From a virus: a stretch of 46,338 nucleotides of DNA. Positions 22,478 through 29,949 of this stretch are shown here, piece by piece (positions within the stretch are counted from its first letter, which is position 1; each line of letters starts with the position of its first letter). Location of the stretch: the IMG/VR virus record IMGVR_UViG_3300044648_000043, positions 1 through 46,338 of that record; one strand, 5' to 3'. The position numbers and the translations under genes were made by a program. Under the pieces are notes generated by a model. That model was not told the DNA's origin. It saw only the letters and a program-made list of their open reading frames with translations, and made no database searches.

Positions 22478-23154
22478 CAGGCGGCCTCCGGTTCCGTCTG
22501 CAGCGCCTTGACTTCCGCGCGCAGCTTGGCCTCGGCGTCGTCCACCATGCGGGCGAAGGCGATCAGATCCACCTCCAGCGCCTCGATGGCGTCCTCGTCG
22601 CGGGTGATGCGGTGGATGGTCAGCGCGCGGCCGATGGGCTCCAGCGCAGGCGCCCACAGCACCAGGTCGATCCACTTGCGGCCGGTCAGCCAGAGCCCGC
22701 CCATGCACTGGTCGATGTAGTCGGACAAGTCGCCGCCGCCGACCACGCGCACGATGGTGTCCGCGCTCAAGAGGGTCTTGATCTCCAGCAGGCCGTCGTC
22801 GGCAATGAGTCCGTCGGGCGAGTAGAGAAAACGGTCGTCGTCCGTGGCAATGGCGCCGACTTCCTGCACAACATGCCCCGTTTCCACGTCGTAGGCGTTG
22901 CGCGCGTGCGGCTCCTGCTCCTGCCCTTCCTTCATCTGCCAGGACTGGAAAGCCTTGTCCAGCGGGCGGCCGGCGATACGCTCCACGGCCACCTGGGCGG
23001 CGTAGGCGATGCACTTGGAGGACGGCTTGCCGATCGTCTCGCCCTTGGCGGGCTTGAGGCGGTCACGGGCGTCACGGAAGCGGCTGGCGGTGATCTTGCC
23101 CACGCGGGCCAGCAGCCAGTCCTCGGAGCCCTGTTCGCAGGTGATGTACTTCAT
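22477..23154 (-). CDS. YqaJ-like viral recombinase exonuclease
   Basis: 225 aa. Start [20 protein letters not shown] is the YqaJ/lambda Exo opening (QGS-W--AR-G-ITAS). The nuclease core is [17 protein letters not shown], giving the Asp and E-x-K metal ligands. It resects DNA ends to produce 3' tails for annealing by the RecT protein encoded next. Overlaps recT by four bases. Confidence 0.93.
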   Translation of the reverse strand: MKYITCEQGSEDWLLARVGKITASRFRDARDRLKPAKGETIGKPSSKCIAYAAQVAVERIAGRPLDKAFQSWQMKEGQEQEPHARNAYDVETGHVVQEVGAIATDDDRFLYSPDGLIADDGLLEIKTLLSADTIVRVVGGGDLSDYIDQCMGGLWLTGRKWIDLVLWAPALEPIGRALTIHRITRDEDAIEALEVDLIAFARMVDDAEAKLRAEVKALQTEPEAA

Positions 23155-24077
23155 GCCGACACCTCGGCTGCGGGTTCCTTGGCTTCCACGTCGGTGACGT
23201 TGGGCGGCGGTGCGTCGGCGCGGCGCGCGGCAGCCTTCATGCCTTCGTGGTGCTCGGCCAGCAGCTTGCGGTTCGCCTTGCCAGTGTTCGACCAGAAGTG
23301 CTCATAGGCGGCCACGCCTGCCATCGCGGCGGTGCGGGCCTGCTCGACCAGTTCGGCCGGCGCCTGCGGCGCGGCGGTGGCCTGCACGTTGGTCGGCTCC
23401 AGCCCTTCGCCGCCGTCCGTGTTCAGGTAGTGGATGGCCTGCTCCAGGCGCTCGGTCTTCGGCCAATACTTGTACGCCTGCTTCACGCACGTCTTCTTGA
23501 TCATCTCGCCCTCGTCGGTCTTCCACGGGCCGGACTTGTCCTTCTTCCACGCCGGGGATCGGTCGCGGATCGCGTAGGCGCTGGCGATGTCCATGGTGTG
23601 CGTCAGGTACTCGCCGTCCGCGGTCTTCACCACCACGTACACCCCGACGATGGGGCCGCGGTTCGTGGAGAACGGGGAGTAGTTGTGCGCGGGCGGCTTG
23701 TCGAAGCCGTTGAGGACGAACGTGTCGTTCTCATGCACCAGCGCGGCCTGCGCCCACTTGATCGACCCGGTGGCCATGGCCAGATCCATCAGGCCCATGT
23801 AGCTGATGTCCAGGCAGATCCGGCCGTCGCGCGGCACCAGGTACGCCTGCTTCTTCGCCGGGTTCAAGCTGATGCCGATGGCGGCGATGTTGGTCACGGC
23901 GTCGATCACCGACTGGCGGGACTTCGCGGCGATGCCCAGCGCGTAGTCGTTGCGGCTGATGGCCTGGATGGCGAAGCCGGCCTCGCGCTCGAAGTTGATG
24001 TCGCGGTCGCTGAGCACCGCAACGAAGGAGTCGCGGACGGAATAGACGTCGTCGGTGACGAGCTGCAGGTTGTTCAT
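23151..24077 (-). CDS. recT: RecT-family single-strand annealing protein
   Basis: 308 aa. Family motifs: [12 protein letters not shown] near the N-terminus, [34 protein letters not shown] (central strand-rich region), and [24 protein letters not shown]. The C-terminal ~90 residues are Ala/Glu-rich and variable. Pairs with the YqaJ exonuclease for phage recombination. Confidence 0.94.
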   Translation of the reverse strand: MNNLQLVTDDVYSVRDSFVAVLSDRDINFEREAGFAIQAISRNDYALGIAAKSRQSVIDAVTNIAAIGISLNPAKKQAYLVPRDGRICLDISYMGLMDLAMATGSIKWAQAALVHENDTFVLNGFDKPPAHNYSPFSTNRGPIVGVYVVVKTADGEYLTHTMDIASAYAIRDRSPAWKKDKSGPWKTDEGEMIKKTCVKQAYKYWPKTERLEQAIHYLNTDGGEGLEPTNVQATAAPQAPAELVEQARTAAMAGVAAYEHFWSNTGKANRKLLAEHHEGMKAAARRADAPPPNVTDVEAKEPAAEVSA

Positions 24078-24364
24078 GCCGCCTCCACCGTCATTTCCAG
24101 CGCCTGGAGGTTGGCGATCCGCCGCTCGATTTCCCGAACCCGTTCGAGGTATGCGGCGCGGACCTTCTGCTTCTCGGCCTCCAGCGCAGCGAGCTTGGCT
24201 GCGGTGGGGTTGAAGTCGGCCGGCACTTCGTATTCGATCGACAGCGGGCCGACGAGGGTGTAGTGCTGGTCGGACATCTTGTCGGAGCCGAGGATGCGGA
24301 ACTCCGGCTCGCCGTAGCCGTAGTCGGCGTGGTAGACGAATCCCTTGATCGTTGCGGTTGTCAT
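24074..24364 (-). CDS. Hypothetical protein with C-terminal coiled coil
   Basis: 96 aa. N-terminal half is beta-like ([18 protein letters not shown]), the C-terminal 45 residues a charged helix ([27 protein letters not shown]). Overlaps recT by four bases and the upstream gene by four bases, so it belongs to the recombination operon. Function unknown. Confidence 0.75.
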   Translation of the reverse strand: MTTATIKGFVYHADYGYGEPEFRILGSDKMSDQHYTLVGPLSIEYEVPADFNPTAAKLAALEAEKQKVRAAYLERVREIERRIANLQALEMTVEAA

Positions 24365-24612
24365 GCTTTCTCCGTGGTGGTGGACGCGGCCAGGCGGACC
24401 TGCTGCGCGTAGATGGTTGGGGTGTGGATGTCGTCGAGCTTCAGGACGAGCACGCAGTCGTCGCCGAGGCCCCAGCGCAGCGCAAGGAAGGCGCCGCGCT
24501 CGATCTCGCTGTCGGTGAAGGAGGAGACGCCCGGCTCGGCGGCGAACTTCTCGGCCGCGCGCTTGGCGAAGGCAAGCTCCTCCAGCAGGGCGGACTCGTG
24601 GACTTGGCGCAT
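24361..24612 (-). CDS. Hypothetical small protein
   Basis: 83 aa from MRQVHESALLEELAFAKRAAEKFA. The longer frame start overlaps the upstream gene and is not preferred. Helical N-terminus, then FLALRWGLGDDCVLVLKLD. No recognised family. Tightly packed in the leftward early operon. Confidence 0.65.
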   Translation of the reverse strand: MRQVHESALLEELAFAKRAAEKFAAEPGVSSFTDSEIERGAFLALRWGLGDDCVLVLKLDDIHTPTIYAQQVRLAASTTTEKA

Positions 24613-24614
24613 CG

Positions 24615-24809
24615 TCAGATCCGATCCAGGAGCCATGCCACGCTGACCCAGATGGCCGACCACGCGGCCAGCGACAGGAGGCCGCCGGCCCAGAAGCCGG
24701 CGCTCAGGAACATGCCGGGGCCTTCGTCGTCGGCCGGCGCGTCGGGTTCGATGGGGAAGGCGATGCCGCCGTGCACGGTGTGGCCGCCGTCGTCGGTGTA
24801 GAGGGTCAT
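24615..24809 (-). CDS. Small single-span membrane protein
   Basis: 64 aa; ATG with GGAGG seven bases upstream. Acidic N-terminal half (PIEPDAPADDEGPG), then one membrane segment (AGGLLSLAAWSAIWVSVAWLL) and a short RI tail. Overlaps the upstream gene by four bases. Function unknown. Confidence 0.72.
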   Translation of the reverse strand: MTLYTDDGGHTVHGGIAFPIEPDAPADDEGPGMFLSAGFWAGGLLSLAAWSAIWVSVAWLLDRI

Positions 24810-24949
24810 TGCTCCCTCCAGTAAGAAAGCTCCATCAGGATCAGCGGGATATCGGGATGGGTCGGGTTGCGCCTGCACAAGCTCTCCAGTCCACGCGACA
24901 GGATGAAAAGCCGCCAGGTGCGCCACAGAGGGAGCAGGGGGCGCATCAT
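24806..24949 (-). CDS. Very small basic protein
   Basis: 47 aa starting MMRPLLPLWRTWRLF, rich in Arg, Trp and Leu. Stop overlaps the downstream ATG and start overlaps the transporter stop, both in the ATGA form. The tight coupling supports it being real. Amphipathic N-terminus may lie on the membrane. Function unknown. Confidence 0.6.
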   Translation of the reverse strand: MMRPLLPLWRTWRLFILSRGLESLCRRNPTHPDIPLILMELSYWREQ

Positions 24950-25437
24950 GCGGCTTCCTGGGATTGAGATCGCTTCATCGGCCGACTCAGGAGCCACGCC
25001 CACACGGTCCCGCCTGCGACCTTGGAGATGAACAAGGCAGGCGCGACATTCAAGGCCCCGAATGCGATCAGTGGGAACAGGAGCGAATCGACCAAGGCCC
25101 CGGCGACGTTACTGCTGGCGCTGCGCTGGAACCACGTTCCTGGCATCCGCAGGAACACAGCCCAATCCACAAGCGCAGCGGTTGCAAAGCTCATCGCACT
25201 GGCGATGGCGATGGTCTGCGCGGCGGGGTTCAGCAGATAGGTGATGAGCCCGGTGGAGGCGATGAGCAGACCCATCTGCCAAGCACGCAGGCGAACGTGC
25301 AGCCAGTCCCGCAGGGCAAGGTCCAAGCCGATCAGGAAGAACCCATTGAACGGCATCACCCACGGCCCGAAGGCCACGACGATGAGGTTGGCCGCGACCA
25401 TTGCGGCGGCATAGAGAGCGATGGCGACATAGATCAC
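24946..25437 (-). CDS. VUT-family queuosine-precursor transporter (YhhQ/QueT-like)
   Basis: 163 aa with five to six membrane segments (IYVAIALYAAAMVAANLIVV, MPFNGFFLIGLDLALRDWLH, MGLLIASTGLITYLL and others). FFLIGLDLALRDWLH and LVDWAVFLRM...ASSNVAGALVDSLLFPLIAFG match the Vut_1 family, which imports preQ0/preQ1 or queuine. Shorter than the host YhhQ type (~220 aa). Overlaps the TGT-like gene by four bases, so the two are made together, suggesting import of the base used by that enzyme. Confidence 0.85.
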   Translation of the reverse strand: MIYVAIALYAAAMVAANLIVVAFGPWVMPFNGFFLIGLDLALRDWLHVRLRAWQMGLLIASTGLITYLLNPAAQTIAIASAMSFATAALVDWAVFLRMPGTWFQRSASSNVAGALVDSLLFPLIAFGALNVAPALFISKVAGGTVWAWLLSRPMKRSQSQEAA

Positions 25438-26162
25438 GCGAAAACCTCCTGTTGGATTGGGACTGCGGCCCAGGTGGGCGCGCTGTTGTGTGCTTCGATG
25501 CGCTCGGCGATCACTGCCGCGCGCTGAGCTGCTGTCGGGGGCAGGTACATGCCGAAGCGGTCTAGTGAGCCGCAGTTCACGGCAGCGTTCGTGCTGTCGG
25601 CGCTGGCGAGTGGGAGCTTGCTAAAAATGGCCGGGTCGAGCATCCGCAGGCCGTGCAGGCGAGCCATCGGGCGACCGTCAGGACACACCGCATTCATCGC
25701 CTCGGACATGCGGCCCCACCAGCCGGACGTTCCCGGCGTAGCCCACTCACCGGACGAGCCCAGCGCCACGGTGCGATAACCCATGCACAGCCGCTCCAGG
25801 CGGGCGATGTCCTCATGCAGATGCCACACCGGCACACCGGGGAGGTGCTTGGGCCAGTCACGAAGCAGGGCGTCGTTGTCAGCCTCGTCGCCGTCGATCA
25901 CGTCAGGGATCAGCGCCCACTCGAATCCGGGGTGGCGGTGCCACTGCTCGGTCCAGCGGGTGTAGCCGTCCACGTCCAGCACCTCGCCGCGCTTCCAGAC
26001 GGAGAAGGCCCCGTTGTCGAACACGAACGAGCGGCACACATCGGCTACAGCTCCAAGATCGTCCTGGCGAGGGAAGGGCACCAGCGCATCCCGGCCGCGC
26101 AGGAACCGCACCACGTCTTGACGAGAGCCGCCGATTGGCGTGCCGTGAATCCACCGCATCAC
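25434..26162 (-). CDS. TGT/DpdA-like protein, candidate DNA 7-deazaguanine transglycosylase
   Basis: 242 aa. TIM-barrel-like sequence with FVFDNGAFSVW (where TGT enzymes have a D-S-G-G-F catalytic segment), EWALIPDVIDGDEADND, VPVWHLHEDIARLERLC, YRTVALGSSGEW, and RLHGLRMLDPAIFSKLPLASADSTNAAVN, whose Asp may be the nucleophile. The pattern resembles phage DpdA proteins, which exchange guanine in DNA for preQ0-type bases. No synthesis genes (folE, queD, queE, queC) are in the genome; only the transporter is, implying salvage. Could instead act on RNA. Confidence 0.7.
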   Translation of the reverse strand: MMRWIHGTPIGGSRQDVVRFLRGRDALVPFPRQDDLGAVADVCRSFVFDNGAFSVWKRGEVLDVDGYTRWTEQWHRHPGFEWALIPDVIDGDEADNDALLRDWPKHLPGVPVWHLHEDIARLERLCMGYRTVALGSSGEWATPGTSGWWGRMSEAMNAVCPDGRPMARLHGLRMLDPAIFSKLPLASADSTNAAVNCGSLDRFGMYLPPTAAQRAAVIAERIEAHNSAPTWAAVPIQQEVFA

Positions 26163-26503
26163 AGCGCACCCCCGCGCCGCATCTCATCCAGCTGCGCCTC
26201 GACCTGCACCGTCTCCGAAAGCCGGCGAGCGTCACGCGCTGCCCGGTCACGCTGCCAGGCCAGGTCCATCTGGATCGCCTCGGTCTCGCTGATCTCCACG
26301 CGGCCCACCTCGACGCCGAGGGCTTCGGCGTTCTCCAGGGATGCCATCAGCGCGTCCATGGCGCTGCCCGACACCGGAGTGGCCGGGCCGCGGTTCACGC
26401 GCAGCCCCAGCGTCGGCGCCATCGCCCGCGCCAGGGCCGCATCGTTGGCCTCGCACTCCTGCCGCTGGGCTGCGGTCAGGGCGGAATCAAGCAGGTAGGA
26501 CAT
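26159..26503 (-). CDS. Hypothetical helical protein
   Basis: 114 aa; ATG at 26503 follows AGGAG. Predominantly helical with Ala, Glu, Arg (DSALTAAQRQECEANDAALA; WQRDRAARDARRLSETVQ). Overlaps the TGT-like gene by four bases, so it shares its operon. No family recognised. Confidence 0.7.
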   Translation of the reverse strand: MSYLLDSALTAAQRQECEANDAALARAMAPTLGLRVNRGPATPVSGSAMDALMASLENAEALGVEVGRVEISETEAIQMDLAWQRDRAARDARRLSETVQVEAQLDEMRRGGAL

Positions 26504-26549
26504 GGCTTCTCCTAGTGGGTGTCGGAGTGGGGAGGGAAGGTGACGAGGT

Positions 26550-26864
26550 TCATTGCTGGCTCCCGGTGGCGCGGGTTTTGCGCATCCGTTCGTTCCACCG
26601 TTCCAGCGCCTGTTCCGGCGTAAAGCAGGTGAAGCTGGGATTGATGCAATGGCCGCTGCACTCAGCGCGGTACATGCGCGGCTTGTCGCACGGCGGGTTG
26701 AATCGAATGTCTGGCCCATAGTGAACTCGCACCGCAGCGCCGCAGTGGCACGGCTCCGATGAAAGACTCTCCGTTGTCACGGAGTCCGAGGTCAAATTGA
26801 CCGAACTGTCTTTTTGCGCTCCGAGGCAATCAGGGATGCGCTGGTCGCGGAGGATGGTTTGCAT
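26550..26864 (-). CDS. Lar-like restriction alleviation protein
   Basis: 104 aa. Two zinc-ribbon halves: PCHCGAAV and YRAECSGHC, followed by CFTPEQALERWNERM, the T-x-E-x-A-x-x-x-W-N-x-R end typical of the Lar family. Lar proteins modify type I restriction activity against unmodified phage DNA. N-terminal ~35 residues are variable. Near the DNA-modification genes, this suggests an anti-restriction cluster. Confidence 0.8.
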   Translation of the reverse strand: MQTILRDQRIPDCLGAQKDSSVNLTSDSVTTESLSSEPCHCGAAVRVHYGPDIRFNPPCDKPRMYRAECSGHCINPSFTCFTPEQALERWNERMRKTRATGSQQ

Positions 26865-26889
26865 GGGAGTCCTCTTTCTTATCTGTTGG

Positions 26890-27135
26890 TCACTCGCCGG
26901 ACAGCGGCTCCGGTCTGCGCAAGACCTTGATCGCTGAGCGCGCCTCGTTCAGCACGTTCTCGTATGCCGCCTCGATAGCCTCGTCACCGTCGAGGCCGTA
27001 CTTGTGCTCGGACACGCGCCGAAGCTCGTCGGGGCTTGTGTATTTGGCGATGCGGCGCAGGGCGTCGTACAGGCGCTGCTCGCGTTGCAGGTTCGGCTTC
27101 ATCGTTGCTTCTTCACTCTGGTGGGGTTGGGACAT
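26890..27135 (-). CDS. Hypothetical small protein
   Basis: 81 aa; ATG at 27135 has GAAAGG upstream. A second candidate ATG at 27102 would give 70 aa. Helical: LYDALRRIAKYTSPDELRRV, EAIEAAYENVLNEARSAIKV. No family recognised; common type of phage early-operon gene. Confidence 0.65.
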   Translation of the reverse strand: MSQPHQSEEATMKPNLQREQRLYDALRRIAKYTSPDELRRVSEHKYGLDGDEAIEAAYENVLNEARSAIKVLRRPEPLSGE

Positions 27136-27151
27136 GGGATACCTTTCTTTT

Positions 27152-27334
27152 TCACTTGACATCGGACTTCGTGGAGGGCGGAGAATCTTGCGGAGGCTCC
27201 GACTCCGTCTGTTCTTCGCCGGGACATCCATTGGTTGCGCAACCATCGCGCGAGCCAACGAACGCCCCGCAGTCTCGGCAAGTCTTGTAAGACGGCTCAG
27301 GCCCGCAGCGGTCAGGTTGATCGCGTTCGCTCAT
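27152..27334 (-). CDS. Small Cys-rich zinc-binding protein
   Basis: 60 aa. Five Cys residues (RCGPE, YKTCRDCGAF, DGCATNGCPG) form one zinc knuckle pattern. ATG overlaps the stop of the upstream XF1762 gene. Function unknown. Confidence 0.7.
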   Translation of the reverse strand: MSERDQPDRCGPEPSYKTCRDCGAFVGSRDGCATNGCPGEEQTESEPPQDSPPSTKSDVK

Positions 27335-27786
27335 GCCGCCTCCCAACGAATCTTTTGTTGACCGACAACCGCCTGCCACTCCCTGCCTGGACGGTTCTGC
27401 CAGTCAGCGGGATCACGGGCTTGCAACTGCGCGACGGCCTTCCAACCTGCCCCGCGCATGGATGCCCCTGATTCACTTTGCAAGGTGTAGGTGACGAGCT
27501 TTCGCCAGCCGAGGGCCTTGGCGGCTTGCCAACACCGGGAATAGAGGAAGGAGCACGTTCCCTTTGGCGCGTCATCCAGCACGCAGCAGCGGGTAACTTC
27601 CGCCGTCTCCCCATCATCCAGACTGCGGGCAACGGGACGGCCAACAATCGCCACGCCGACCAACTGCACGCCATCAGATGCGCCGACAGCGAACAGGCCG
27701 GAGACTGGCGGGGAGTTGTGGCGGTGAAAGTTGCGCACGAACTCGCACGCTTCCGCGATCTTCACGGGGACGGCGGTTAGGCTCAT
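27331..27786 (-). CDS. XF1762-family protein (GNAT-like)
   Basis: 151 aa. Recognised by VGVAIVGRPVARSLDDGETAEVTR, CSFLYSRCWQAAKALGWRKLVTYTL and SESGASMRGAGWKAVA, with KIRWEAA at the end. The middle resembles an acetyltransferase CoA-binding fold. The family was named from Xylella fastidiosa and occurs in many phages; substrate unknown. Confidence 0.85.
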   Translation of the reverse strand: MSLTAVPVKIAEACEFVRNFHRHNSPPVSGLFAVGASDGVQLVGVAIVGRPVARSLDDGETAEVTRCCVLDDAPKGTCSFLYSRCWQAAKALGWRKLVTYTLQSESGASMRGAGWKAVAQLQARDPADWQNRPGREWQAVVGQQKIRWEAA

Positions 27787-27875
27787 GCAAGACTCTCCGC
27801 CGTCAAGATGGACGAGCCCAAATGGTCTTGATTGGGGTTCATCTCATCTCCAGTAGGGTGGGGTTGGTAGGCCAT
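27783..27875 (-). CDS. Small coupled ORF
   Basis: 30 aa, too short for usual gene calls. ATG at 27875 has AGGAG six bases upstream. Its start overlaps the stop of the upstream gene (27877-27879) and its stop overlaps the XF1762 ATG. It may mainly carry translation between the two genes. The peptide (MAYQPHPTGDEMNPNQDHLG...) has no recognised motif. Confidence 0.55.
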   Translation of the reverse strand: MAYQPHPTGDEMNPNQDHLGSSILTAESLA

Positions 27876-27876
27876 G

Positions 27877-28287
27877 TCAGGCTCCTACGATCACCACGCC
27901 AGAGCGAGCGCCGAACGTCACGTTCTTGCGAGCGCTCATATCGGGGAAGTCGGCGGTCTTTTCCTCGCGGGTGTCGTGCTCGCCCTGTTCGTTGATGAAG
28001 CACTCGCTGCCGAAGCAGTACGCCTTCACCGCGCCGTCGATCAGCATGTAGGCGTAGTCGGTGGTGTGGCTGTTGTCCCAAGGCCAGGGCCAGCCGCGTT
28101 CGGGGCTGGTGAAGTCCTCGCGGGCTAGGCCGATGGCCGCGACCGCCATGCGGAATTCCTCAGCGGTGCTGGCTCGCATCAGCGGGGAGTCCGGTTCTTC
28201 ATCCCACTCGTAGCCGTCGAATGCAACGCTGCCGAGCCATTCAGCGGTGGGGCCGCTGCCGATGTAGAAGTCCGCTCTCGTTCCCAT
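27877..28287 (-). CDS. Hypothetical protein, first gene of the leftward early operon
   Basis: 136 aa; ATG with GAGAGAC upstream. Starts MGTRADFYIGSGPTAEWLGS, with GWPWPWDNSHTTDYAYMLID and FINEQGEHDTREEKTADFPDM. This type recurs as uncharacterised early phage protein. First gene after the pL-like promoter. Confidence 0.78.
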   Translation of the reverse strand: MGTRADFYIGSGPTAEWLGSVAFDGYEWDEEPDSPLMRASTAEEFRMAVAAIGLAREDFTSPERGWPWPWDNSHTTDYAYMLIDGAVKAYCFGSECFINEQGEHDTREEKTADFPDMSARKNVTFGARSGVVIVGA

Positions 28288-28328
28288 GCTGTCTCTCCAG
28301 TGTTTGGCTCGTTAGGGCCGATACGGAG

Positions 28329-28357
28329 AGTATGCACAAGAGAAACTAGTAGTGCAA
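28329..28357 (-). promoter_or_regulatory. Leftward early promoter (pL-like)
   Basis: Minus strand: -35 TTGCAC (28352-28357), 17-base spacer, -10 CATACT (28329-28334). The promoter is covered by the two CAAG-N5-CTWG operators at 28337 and 28355, so the repressor should shut off the recombination/modification operon. Confidence 0.68.
28337..28349 (+). promoter_or_regulatory. Repressor operator OL1
   Basis: CAAGAGAAACTAG: CAAG-N5-CTAG. Lies in the spacer of pL. Confidence 0.6.
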
Positions 28358-28367
28358 GAGAAACTTG
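28355..28367 (+). promoter_or_regulatory. Repressor operator OL2
   Basis: CAAGAGAAACTTG: perfect inverted CAAG-N5-CTTG, 18 bases from OL1 start to start. Overlaps the pL -35. Confidence 0.62.
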
Positions 28368-28594
28368 TAGAGGGTCAAGTACCTATGCCTCTACGTAGTT
28401 CAGCTCAACAATGAGGCGATCCGGGTTAACGAGAATCCCACTTTGAACACTTTGGGACTCAGTTCCGGCAGACCTAACCCGAAAGGCGTCTACCCAGAGT
28501 GGATGTGCCTCGTCTACTCTCCGTGGATGGGATGGCTCTGCAGGCTCACGCAGAGTGGAGAAGGCACACTAGGGGTAGACAGTTACAAACCACG
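28368..28594. other. Intergenic region upstream of the second HTH gene
   Basis: 227 bases without a convincing gene. Contains an imperfect direct repeat GTCTAC-N5-GTGGATG at 28488-28505 and 28512-28529 (24-base period), and GGGTAGAC at 28573-28580 that is inverse to the first. These may be operators for the downstream regulator. No strong sigma70 promoter is evident. Confidence 0.5.
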
Positions 28595-28891
28595 ATGCCG
28601 AGTGCAAGGTCTGTTGAAATCGGGAGCCGCTTGCGGGAGCTGCGGGTGGCCGCGCGCATGACGGTCGATGACGTCGCGGCGGAGCAGAAGGTGGCGCGGT
28701 CGACGGTGTCATCCTGGGAGACAGGCTCCCGCAAGCCGGATGGCGAGCGCGTGGCAGACCTGGCTCTGCTCTATGGAGTGTCGACGGATTTCATCCTGTT
28801 CGGCACGCACATGGTGCCGGAGGTTCTCAGGGAGTTCTTCTCGCGCGCAGCCACCAGGAAGGCGCGCAGCGGCTCGTCCCCGTCAGGGTGA
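28595..28891 (+). CDS. XRE-family regulator 2
   Basis: 98 aa from ATG at 28595. Helix-turn-helix over residues ~8-62: IGSRLRELRVAARMTVDDVAAEQKVARSTVSSWETG and VADLALLYGVSTDFILFG. No C-terminal peptidase or dimer domain. Transcribed toward, and overlapping by nine bases, the secreted protein gene on the other strand. Probably a secondary regulator of the early operon. Confidence 0.82.
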   Translation: MPSARSVEIGSRLRELRVAARMTVDDVAAEQKVARSTVSSWETGSRKPDGERVADLALLYGVSTDFILFGTHMVPEVLREFFSRAATRKARSGSSPSG

Positions 28892-29380
28892 CACGCAGGA
28901 GCCGAGAGGGCCCTTCCTGGTCAGGATCTCCGCGCGGCTCATCACCCCCGAGGACGGAGGGCCGCCGGCCATGGTGGAAGTGAAGCGGCCGTCCACAACC
29001 TCCCAGCGCCCATCCCGAAGCGCGAAGTTGATCCGGTCCACATGCCGGATGGGCGTCTTGCCTGCCAAGTCGATCTTCTGGGCATCCTCCTGGCTGGCGG
29101 CCCGGTCGCTGGTGTGCGTCACGCCGACCTCGATGTGAGCCACCAGCGGGGCGACAAGCGATTCCGTGCGCCTGACGTCATAGGTGACGATTGCCGGCGT
29201 CCTGGCCCGCTTCACCCACGACTTCGCCAGGTCGACGTACACCACCTCCAACGCCGGGGCGGCGTCCAGTGCGGCCTTGCATCCTCGGACGATCGCTTCA
29301 AAGTCTGCAAGCGGGTCAGCGGCGGCCACAGTCCCGGCCAAGAGCAGGGAGCCAGCGAAAGGGGCGAGCAGAGCCTTCAT
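28883..29380 (-). CDS. Secreted protein coupled to the repressor gene
   Basis: 165 aa. Residues 1-21 are a Sec signal peptide (MKALLAPFAGSLLLAGTVAAA). The mature domain has VVYVDLAKSWVKRARTPAIVTYDVRRTESLVAPLVAHIEV and INFALRDGRWEVVDGRF, resembling a periplasmic beta domain. ATG overlaps the stop of the CI-like gene (ATGA), so it should be expressed in the prophage state. A surface or periplasmic superinfection function is plausible but not shown. Confidence 0.75.
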   Translation of the reverse strand: MKALLAPFAGSLLLAGTVAAADPLADFEAIVRGCKAALDAAPALEVVYVDLAKSWVKRARTPAIVTYDVRRTESLVAPLVAHIEVGVTHTSDRAASQEDAQKIDLAGKTPIRHVDRINFALRDGRWEVVDGRFTSTMAGGPPSSGVMSRAEILTRKGPLGSCVSP

Positions 29381-29868
29381 TCGTCGCCGGGTGTGAACAG
29401 GTCGTTCTGATCGCGGGCCGCGGCCGGCTCGGCGCTGCTGACCGCCGTATCGCCCTTGCGGCGGGCGTGCGCGCGCTCTGCGGACTTCGCTACTCCGTAG
29501 CGGGCGAACAGCTCGTCGGCCTCGGCCTGGCGCTCCTCGGCCTTCGCCGCGATCTCGCCGTCGAACGCCTTGCGGTCCTTGTCCAGCAGCTTGCGGTAGT
29601 TCTTCAGCATGGCCTGCTCATCGGCCGTGAGGGTTTCGTAGACGTCGCCCTTGGCGCGGGCGTCCTCCACGTCGAGGCCCAGCAGGCGCTTCACCAGGGC
29701 CATGCGGGTGCGCTTCGGGGCCGATGCGCCGTTCTCCCACTGCTGGATGGTCTGCCATGCCAGAGGCTTCGCCAGCCCCTCGGCGTCGCTGATTTCCTTG
29801 GCAAGCCGCTCCATCGACCACTTGCGCTCCTCCCTGGCCAGCCGGATGCGCTCGTGAATATTTTCCAT
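29377..29868 (-). CDS. CI-like repressor
   Basis: 163 aa from MENIHERIRL. XRE helix-turn-helix in residues ~3-65 (RIRLAREERKWSMERLAKEISD; QTIQQWENGASAPKR). The rest is a charged helix (~85-130) and a polar tail; no LexA-type autoproteolysis domain is visible, so induction may not use RecA cleavage. Divergent from the Cro-like gene across a control region with operators. The ATG is only a few bases from the likely transcription start. Confidence 0.85.
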   Translation of the reverse strand: MENIHERIRLAREERKWSMERLAKEISDAEGLAKPLAWQTIQQWENGASAPKRTRMALVKRLLGLDVEDARAKGDVYETLTADEQAMLKNYRKLLDKDRKAFDGEIAAKAEERQAEADELFARYGVAKSAERAHARRKGDTAVSSAEPAAARDQNDLFTPGDE

Positions 29869-29873
29869 CCGTA

Positions 29874-29886
29874 CAAGTTTTTCATG
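29874..29886 (+). promoter_or_regulatory. Repressor operator OR3-like
   Basis: CAAGTTTTTCATG, same CAAG-N5-CWWG form as OL sites; over 16 bases TACAAGTTTTTCATGC matches the minus strand of OL2 at 14. Lies at the repressor start region. Confidence 0.55.
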
Positions 29887-29893
29887 CGACCCC

Positions 29894-29922
29894 TTGCGGT
29901 CCAACGCAAGATCATCTAGTAT
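29894..29922 (+). promoter_or_regulatory. Rightward early promoter (pR-like)
   Basis: -35 TTGCGG (29894-29899), 17-base spacer, -10 TAGTAT (29917-29922). The 13-base operator at 29907 covers the -10 upstream edge. Drives the Cro-like gene. Confidence 0.68.
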
Positions 29923-29938
29923 TGCTAGAGAATCTTGC
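29906..29938. promoter_or_regulatory. Double operator palindrome OR
   Basis: GCAAGAT-N2-TCTAG-TATTG-CTAGA-N2-ATCTTGC: a perfect inverted repeat (arms 7 and 5). It holds two operators, CAAGATCATCTAG (29907-29919) and CTAGAGAATCTTG (29925-29937), on opposite sides of the pR -10. Confidence 0.72.
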
Positions 29939-29949
29939 ATAGGACCGAA

